A DNA stretch of 64,000 bases from Amia ocellicauda. Taxonomy: Eukaryota > Chordata > Actinopteri > Amiiformes > Amiidae. The position numbers and the translations under genes were made by a program. Where the stretch lies: the NCBI RefSeq assembly GCF_036373705.1, contig NC_089863.1:23879417-23943416 (forward strand), read 5' to 3'. This document shows positions 57,906 to 64,000 of this stretch, piece by piece; positions within the stretch are counted from its first letter, which is position 1; every line of letters begins with the position of its first letter. Below the pieces are notes generated by a model. That model was not told where the DNA came from, did not search any database, and saw only the letters and a program-made list of their open reading frames with translations.

Positions 57906-58560
57906 AAACTTTCCCACAATGCATTGTGGTAGTTTCTAGACTAATTTATTTTATTTTTTCTTAATTATTGTGTAAATATTAATTATTATATTTGTGTTGT
58001 CAGCTTTTTCTACCCTAAGTTCTAAGTCATGTCTTTGATTCAACACCTAACAATTATTTGTTTTTGTCTTGTCTATTTCTTTGCTTGTGCTGGGACAGGA
58101 GTTTGACCTGTATAAGCATAAATGTGCATGTCTTACTGGATCTGGCAGAGAGCCCGGGATCAGCGGCCTCACTCGCCTGCCCTGCCTCGCACATCCCTCC
58201 CCCTGGGTCTAGGGGTGTAATGCCGGGTGCACCGGCTTGGGGAGGGACGCAGGCAGGTAGACTTTCACCGTGTCAGCCAGCGAGGACTTATAACGTTTCT
58301 TTTTTTATTATTTGAAATGCTTTTTCTTAGACGTTTCCTGAGACAGACAGACAGGCACATGCGCACAGACGCACAAATGCGCATGTCCACGCTTGCACAC
58401 AGACCAACCCCTGCAGTTTCTGACTGTTGGCATAAAGTGATCCCCCCCACACACACACACTTTAGAAAGAAGGGGGGAGTAGCTTAGAGTCTGTTTTAGT
58501 TTTTTTCTGTCTCTCATGGGTGAGGCACTACTAGGAAAGCCCGACTGGCTGCCATTGCAG

Positions 58561-58640
58561 TTTAAAAGCGCGGTGCCCCGCTCGCCTGCACAGAGACACC
58601 GAGCTGGTCAATTATAGCGCCTTGTCGCCGGTCCTGTCAG
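58561..58640 (+). promoter_or_regulatory. Candidate core promoter/exon 1 of the seventh S100 gene
   Basis: TTTAAAAGCGCGG near 58561 as a TATA-like element, then a sequence ending CCGGTCCTGTCAG before donor GTGAGT at 58641. Fits the noncoding first exon of S100 genes; intron 1 would be about 1 kb. Confidence 0.5.
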
Positions 58641-59524
58641 GTGAGTCACCGCGCCTACTGACGCAGCCCAGCGCAGGACAAAACACAGACAGACAAAAAA
58701 AGACTGCATTGTTTCATGCACCTACAAGAAGAAAGGGAGGGAATGCTGTGTTGCAAGTTTTAATTGGTGCAGAGTTAGTTTCCATCTTCAAATACAAACA
58801 GGAAAGGGCAACTTGTATAATCAGTATCAATTACAATGCTAATAGTCTTCTAAGAAATGCATAATAGTAGTCGTAGTAGTAATGATGAGCCTACAGCCTT
58901 GTGCTGAAAATAAAACTATGCACAGATGTGTTGGTATGTAACAGAGAGGAAGCTGTACTCTTTGCTTTTTTGAACACTGCTTTTAATGGCAGAGGTTGTG
59001 GCAGAAGGAAAATCCTCTGCAGTTGTCCTCAAGCTCACAGTGGAAAGTTGCACATATCTTCCCCCGGGGGCTCACTGTAAACCACCGCAGGGAGAGACAC
59101 ACACACGAACAATGTTGATTGGTGGATCTGGGTCACATTTCAGTGGGATATGATGGGGGGTGAAGTGCAAGTTCTTGCTATACAATGCAACATAATTGTG
59201 TTGTGCTGTGATTTTTTATTTTTATAAAGTTCTCTCTGGTATGCAGAGTAGTTGGGGGGTCTGAGTCTCCACATTGCTTCCCCCAGTCTATATATATTTG
59301 TCTCCCTCTTCCACGCTTTCTATGTCCATTTATATATTGCACTCTTAAAATCTCTATATTGCACTCAGTGTTTATCTATTGTTTGCTCTTGGTCTATACA
59401 ATGCACTCACTCTGTATATATATTTTCTCTCTCGGTCTATGTATTGCACTCCCTTTCTCTGTGGCAATACATTGTGTTCTCCCTGTCTATCTATATATTA
59501 TACTCCCTCACACTGTATATAGCA

Positions 59525-59561
<37 letters not shown>

Positions 59562-59619
59562 CCACCTGTGACCTCCAGTGTGATTTGGACTGTGTCTCTT
59601 GTCTATTGCAGTCTCATTC

Positions 59620-59657
<38 letters not shown>

Positions 59658-59670
59658 CGGCGACAGAGAC

Positions 59671-60702
59671 ATGTCAAAACTGGAGACGGTGGTGCGCTCT
59701 CTGGTGGAGCTATTCGAGGAGCATGCAGGGCAGGACGAGCACAAGAACCAGCTGAGCGGTGCCGAGCTCCAGCAGCTGCTCAAGACCGAGCTGCAGTCCC
59801 CGGAGTTTAAGGCAAGCAGCCAGGACAGGGCGCCCCTGCAATGGGACAGGGCCTGGGACAGCTCACCACAGTAACGACTTGCTCAGCCCCTGCAGAAAAC
59901 CAGAAACGCCCAATCAGGAGGCAAGGGTCCGAGGCCCGATTCCCAGGCTTTGGTTCCTAGGCGCTCTCCGCCTCCTCTTAGGGGCGAGATGTCCGCAGAG
60001 AGCAAGGCCATATCCAGATCAAGAGAGTGCTCGGGTGGGGGGCGCAGAGCAACGTGGGTGGCGACGCACATCGGCGATCTGGTCCCAGGGATGGCACTTC
60101 ACTGTTTTTAGTAAACATGACACAACTGCACACCCAGTGGAAGGGCAGACGAGAATTATTAGCACAATCGAAATGACGTCAAATCATATCTCTTAATATG
60201 TACACGTGTGTTTTCCATGTACCTGGAGAAGGGGCTGTGCGAGGCGTGCAGACAGCTTTCCTGCACAGCCATCCAGTAGCGTGAACTGCCGTTCAACAAT
60301 CTGCTAGCACCCCCCTCGACAAAAAACAGACCGCCATGCCTAAGCAATTTTCTAGGGGAAACCCTGACAGTGTTAGACACAATGGTATATACAGTGTTAT
60401 ATACAGTATTATACACAGTGTTACAGTGTTTCATATAATATAGACATGCTCTTATGTTTTTTTATCCTCTCTACCTCCCTCCCTCCAACTTACTCCCTCC
60501 CCCTCTCCTTCACTCCCTCTGTCTCCCTCCCTCCCTCCCGCTCTGCCCCCTGCAGTGCCATTTCAACCCAGAGGATGTGGACGCGGTCATGGCAGAGCTG
60601 GACAAGAACCACGACGGAGACGTCAACTTCCACGAGTTCTGCCGATTCGTGGAGAAGCTGGCCCACTGCTACCGACGCAAGTGCCAGGGCAAGGACAAAT
60701 GA
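59671..60702 (+). CDS. S100 calcium-binding protein, 95 aa, with a GC-AG intron (seventh S100 gene)
   Basis: Coding exons 59671-59811 (47 codons) and 60556-60702 (48 codons plus stop). The first starts MSKLETVVRSLVELFEEHAG and ends LQSPEFK; the next bases are GCAAGC, so the donor is GC and not GT. The exon end at codon 47, phase 0, matches the sister genes exactly, and no in-phase GT fits. The acceptor is CCCCCTGCAG. The first EF loop is AGQDEHKNQLSGAE; the second is DKNHDGDVNFHE, canonical. The C-terminus is Cys- and Lys-rich (HCYRRKCQGKDK), unlike the other genes here. Poly(A) signal AATAAA at 60987. A cytosolic dimeric Ca2+ sensor is expected; subtype not assigned. Confidence 0.9.
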
Positions 60703-61349
60703 TGCCCCAGACAGACAGACAGACACATGGCACTCATCGGTAACCCACTCAGCAGCAGCGAATGGTGTTTTGTCATTTGTAATCCATATAACTGATTGAA
60801 TACAGAGCAGTCACTCACACTCCCACACACGCACACTCGCACACAAACACACACCCACCCACATAAACGCCCACAGTCACGCTCACGCAAACACTGACAC
60901 ATGAACAAACACTCACTGATACCCACACAAAATATGCTGACACACACCTACACACATGCATGTGCGCTGGTCTTTCCGTGTAAAACAATAAAACGAATAA
61001 ATAAGAATCGGACTCCCTCCGTCTCCTCCCTGTTGTCTGGGCTGCTGTGGGGTGTTTTTTTTAACTGTCATAAAATACACATTTTACAAAGACCTGACTT
61101 ATGGGCTCAAATTAGAGCCATAAGTATCGCATCCAAGAAAAAAATATTTTAAACAAAAAAAAACTTGAGAAAAAATTTATGTTGAGATCAAAAAAAAAAA
61201 TCGAATGCAAAATGTATAGAATTGTAAACAAAAAAATGAATCGAAAGCAAAAAAACAACAACTTGAAAGCAAAAAATGTTAAATCGAGAGCAAAACTCGC
61301 CTGCAGCCCGTGTTTGCTTGCGATGCTGCAATTTTTGCTTTTGCCGCCA
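60703..61349. other. 3' flank of the seventh S100 gene
   Basis: A CA-rich 3' untranslated region up to the poly(A) signal at 60987, then AT/A-rich sequence with A-runs near 61140-61265. No further gene. Confidence 0.4.
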
Positions 61350-61826
61350 GTTTCTTGGCCCCGAATTTATTCTGCAGCTTGACCACGACCTCAAACACAC
61401 AGCGACAGTCATTAAGAACTATCTTCAGCGTAAAGAAGAACAAGGAGTCCTGGAAGTGATGGTATGGCCCCCACAGAGCCCTGATCTCAACATCATCTAG
61501 TCTGTCTGGGATTACATGAAGAGAGAGAAGCAACTGAGGTGCCTAAATCCACAGAACAACTGTGGTTAGTTCTCCAAGATGTTGGGGCCAACCTACCTGC
61601 CGAGTTCCTTCAAAAACTGTGTGCAAGTGAACCTAGAAGAACTGATGCTGTTTTGAAGGCAAAGGGTGGTCACACCAAATATGGATTTGATTCAGATTTT
61701 TCTTCTGTTCACTCACTTTGCATTTAGTTAATTGATAAATATAATTTATTCACATGTCTATTTTTGAAAGCATTCTTACTTTACAGCATTTTTTCACACC
61801 TGCCTAAAACTTTTGCACAGTACTGT
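61350..61826 (+). pseudogene. Tc1-like transposase relic with a stop at the catalytic Glu
   Basis: Fragments of the catalytic domain: LQLDHDLKHTATVIKNYLQR, VMVWPPQSPDLNII, then a TAG at 61498-61500 exactly where the third catalytic residue (Glu, usually PIES or IIES) should be, then SVWDYMKREKQLR and, in another frame, AVLKAKGGHTKY. The 3' end TTTTGCACAGTACTGTA (to about 61826) matches the terminal repeat of a common fish Tc1 family. The 5' half is missing. Confidence 0.72.
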
Positions 61827-62448
61827 ATATGTGCGTGGTAGATATGAATAGATAGATATAAATTGGACTCCTTCTGTGGGGTGTTCTTTTTAACTGTCAT
61901 ATAATACACATTTTACAAAGACCTGACTAGTGACATTTTTCTTTTCAAAGCCAACTGCCGCTCCCTCCAGCACAGGGTTGTAGGGAGGCAGAGCCTAACC
62001 TGGCACACTCACAGGACACACACACACCCTGGGCCAAAACTGGGCAAGATATAACTCTTATCATATTTAATTGACATGCAAATATAAAAAAACATTTAAA
62101 TATCAAACGTTAGCAATACTGGCCTTGCATAGAGAGAAACAAGATTATTCAAATCCCCACAAGGCAAGTTAAGAATTAAACTCCCTGTAGGGAAAGGGAA
62201 CATGTTAAAAAGGAACAAAAAGAATAATGATAATGATATTGGGTCCAAAACGGGCCGGAAGAGAAAGTTCTGAGGTAGAAACTAAAATGAAGCAGAAGAG
62301 CATCAGTCAGGAGCCATATTCCAATAAATATTGTGTTATTGTTAATGTATCAAACCAATTTTGCAGAACAGCACATTCATATTCATATTTAACTCTCCAT
62401 TAGCACAGTGTATGTATGATGCTCTGTTTAGCAGAGATTGTTCTAGAA
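61827..62448. other. Intergenic, nothing recognised
   Basis: AT-rich sequence. The bases near 61863-61935 repeat the flank seen at 61010-61095 (GGGGTGTT.TTTTTAACTGTC, ATTTTACAAAGACCTGACT), a small local duplication around the Tc1 relic. Confidence 0.4.
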
Positions 62449-62641
62449 CAGGGGTTTCCAAACCAGTCCTGGAGGACCCCCTGCCCTGCTGGTTTTTGTT
62501 CCAACTGAGGTCTTAACTGCCTAATTGAATATTTAATTGACCTAACAAAGAAATATACCATTCAATTAAGTAATTAAGACATAGGTTAGAAAGATAACCA
62601 GCAGGGCAGGAGGTACTCCAGGACCGGTTTGGAAACCCCTG
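62449..62641. mobile_element. 193-bp hAT-type MITE with 8-bp target duplication
   Basis: Inverted ends CAGGGGTTTCCAAACCAGTC and its near complement, flanked on both sides by TTCTAGAA. The 8-bp duplication and CAGGGG termini are hAT features. Interior AT-rich, no coding. Confidence 0.85.
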
Positions 62642-62649
62642 TTCTAGAA

Positions 62650-64000
62650 CAATCTCTCTCAAGCAAAGCGAGGTATGCCTTGTAATTGAACAATGCCTTC
62701 TACTGGCGCAATGCTGCTTTTGGGTGTATCCCTGTTAATGTATGTGAGTAATATGTATTTATTTATTTGTACAGCATAGGGCTGCCACTGGACACTGGGG
62801 TTCTTGGGGGTTCTGGATTCTGGGGTTCTGGAGCTCTGGACGCTGGGCTGGGTCACGGGTCTCAGACGGGCAGGGAGTTTTCCCGGCAGAACAAAACTCT
62901 CTCTGTTCCCTCCAGCTGCGAAGAACCGAGAGAGAGGCTGGGGGAGAGACAGGAGGGAGAGAGGGGCCGGTGTGGTGTCAGCTGACTCTGTGACACAAGC
63001 CGGCTTTGATGAGCTGTTGAGCATCGTCATGTGCTGCTCTCGTAGCAAACAGGAGCCAGGAGACCATTTCTCTGGGCAACCTTTGAACGGGGAGAGAGAG
63101 ATGGAGTGAGATAGAGAGGAGGGAGAGCGATATTTTCTGTGTAACATCTGCAGAGAGAGAGATAGAGATGCATACTTTTTCTGTGTATGCACAAACAGGA
63201 AGCTCCCTCTCCCATACCTCCGCTCTACTTCACTGCACAGTTTACTACGGTACAGCGGGGGTCAGCTCAGGCCGAGACCAGCGAGACTTTCAGTGAGAAA
63301 ACAGGCAGGAGTTTAAGAAGGCAGGCCGGGACAGCAGCTGTGAACGATTTCTGCTGGAAACCCTCAGGGCTATTTCCACAGGATTTCTGTATTTAATTCC
63401 CCTGCTTGTCCTTGTGCAACCTCAGGGAAGGAGGGAGGGAGGGAGGAGGAGTGTGTGGCTGGCGGAGTGCAGAAATCCACACACAATGCTCCTGACGTCA
63501 GCGGAAGCCAGTTGGACAGGCCCGACTCCACAGACTGCAGAGGGGCAGAGTGCCCAAAACAACGCAGAGCTAAAACAGTGGTCGGTGGCTGTACAGGCCC
63601 CCTTCATTTCAAGTAACTGTTATTTGGGGATTCAATTAGTTTAACCATTATTGCACAATGAACTTATTCTTACCATAGGTGGTCAGGGGTGCTGACCCCA
63701 CGGGATGTCGGTTAGCAATACTAGTGTGTGTAGGTTTCAATCTGATAGTGTATCTGTCACTCAGGCATTAAAATGTGCATTTGCAAGGGCAAAGACGTGT
63801 TTTATATCAGTGGTTCCCAACCCTGGTCCTGGAGGAGCCCCTACTCTACTTAATTGAAGTGGCAGCATGTAGTACGGGAAAGGGCCAAGTCATCCGGTAA
63901 GTTTGTGTGTCATACGTGTCTTATCAGATGAGGGGTGTGTTGCGGGGCGTGTCCTACGGGGCAGGAGGCGTGCTGTGGGGGGGAATGTATAGAGCACCTG
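62650..64000. other. Intergenic, no gene recognised; hAT-like end at 63807
   Basis: The stretch 62760-63400 is GC-richer with purine-rich tracts and could be near a promoter, but no exon is supportable. At 63807 CAGTGGTTCCCAACCCTGGT is the left end of the same hAT-like family as at 46033. Confidence 0.4.

Noticed and set aside
62659-63192. 177-codon minus-strand frame near the right edge
   Set aside because: Low-complexity Ser/Leu-rich sequence with no recognisable domain, splice sites or paralogue.

Overview
The window looks like nuclear DNA of a ray-finned fish. The support is a CARD-NACHT NLR exon pair of the kind expanded in fish, a cluster of two-coding-exon S100 genes, many Tc1/mariner elements with fish-type terminal repeats, a tRNA-derived SINE ending in the 'gtaagtc(g/a)ccctggataagg' tail common in fish, and abundant CA/GT and TAA microsatellites. 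The species cannot be named from the sequence alone. There are no bacterial features, no CRISPR array and no rRNA or functional tRNA gene.

Layout. At 1-1712 (minus) lies the 5' part of an NLR-type innate immune sensor (CARD exon, then NACHT exon), cut by the window edge. From 1.7 to 12.6 kb there is repeat-rich DNA: MITEs, a gypsy integrase relic, an LTR-like block, a decayed Tc1 and a 1.22-kb DD36E Tc1/mariner copy. From 12.7 to 60.7 kb runs an S100 cluster of seven genes, all with the family layout of a noncoding first exon plus two coding exons that each carry one EF hand: three on plus (13.6, 19.8, 29.9 kb), three closely related short ones on minus (36.5, 45.6, 50.7 kb), and one on plus (59.7 kb). 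The three minus genes sit in duplicated blocks that share flanks, TATA boxes and remnants of one hAT-like insertion in intron 1.

The cluster is unusually loaded with tandem repeats. A 7.4-kb array of 31-35-bp units (20.8-28.25 kb) starts just after the poly(A) signal of the S100A1-like gene and has higher-order duplications. A 2.9-kb minisatellite fills intron 2 of the third S100 gene. A 0.47-kb minisatellite in intron 2 of the second S100 gene is the reverse complement of the same core. Mobile elements are mostly Tc1/mariner: four DD36E copies (one with an intact 346-aa frame at 52.6 kb), a 1.57-kb DD34E element with long terminal repeats and a one-base frameshift, a palindromic pair of internally deleted Tc1 copies at 40.3-41.6 kb, and a relic at 61.4 kb. 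A tnp2-like (CACTA/EnSpm-type) transposase relic lies at 42.4-44.1 kb.

S100 proteins are small dimeric calcium sensors and NLRs are inflammatory sensors. Their adjacency is observed; any functional link is inference. I found no clearly new biochemical system. The most unusual feature is the repeat architecture of the S100 cluster: mirror-oriented minisatellites in paralogous introns, plus the large array in which nearly every unit carries a 5' splice-site-like hexamer and a pyrimidine tract.
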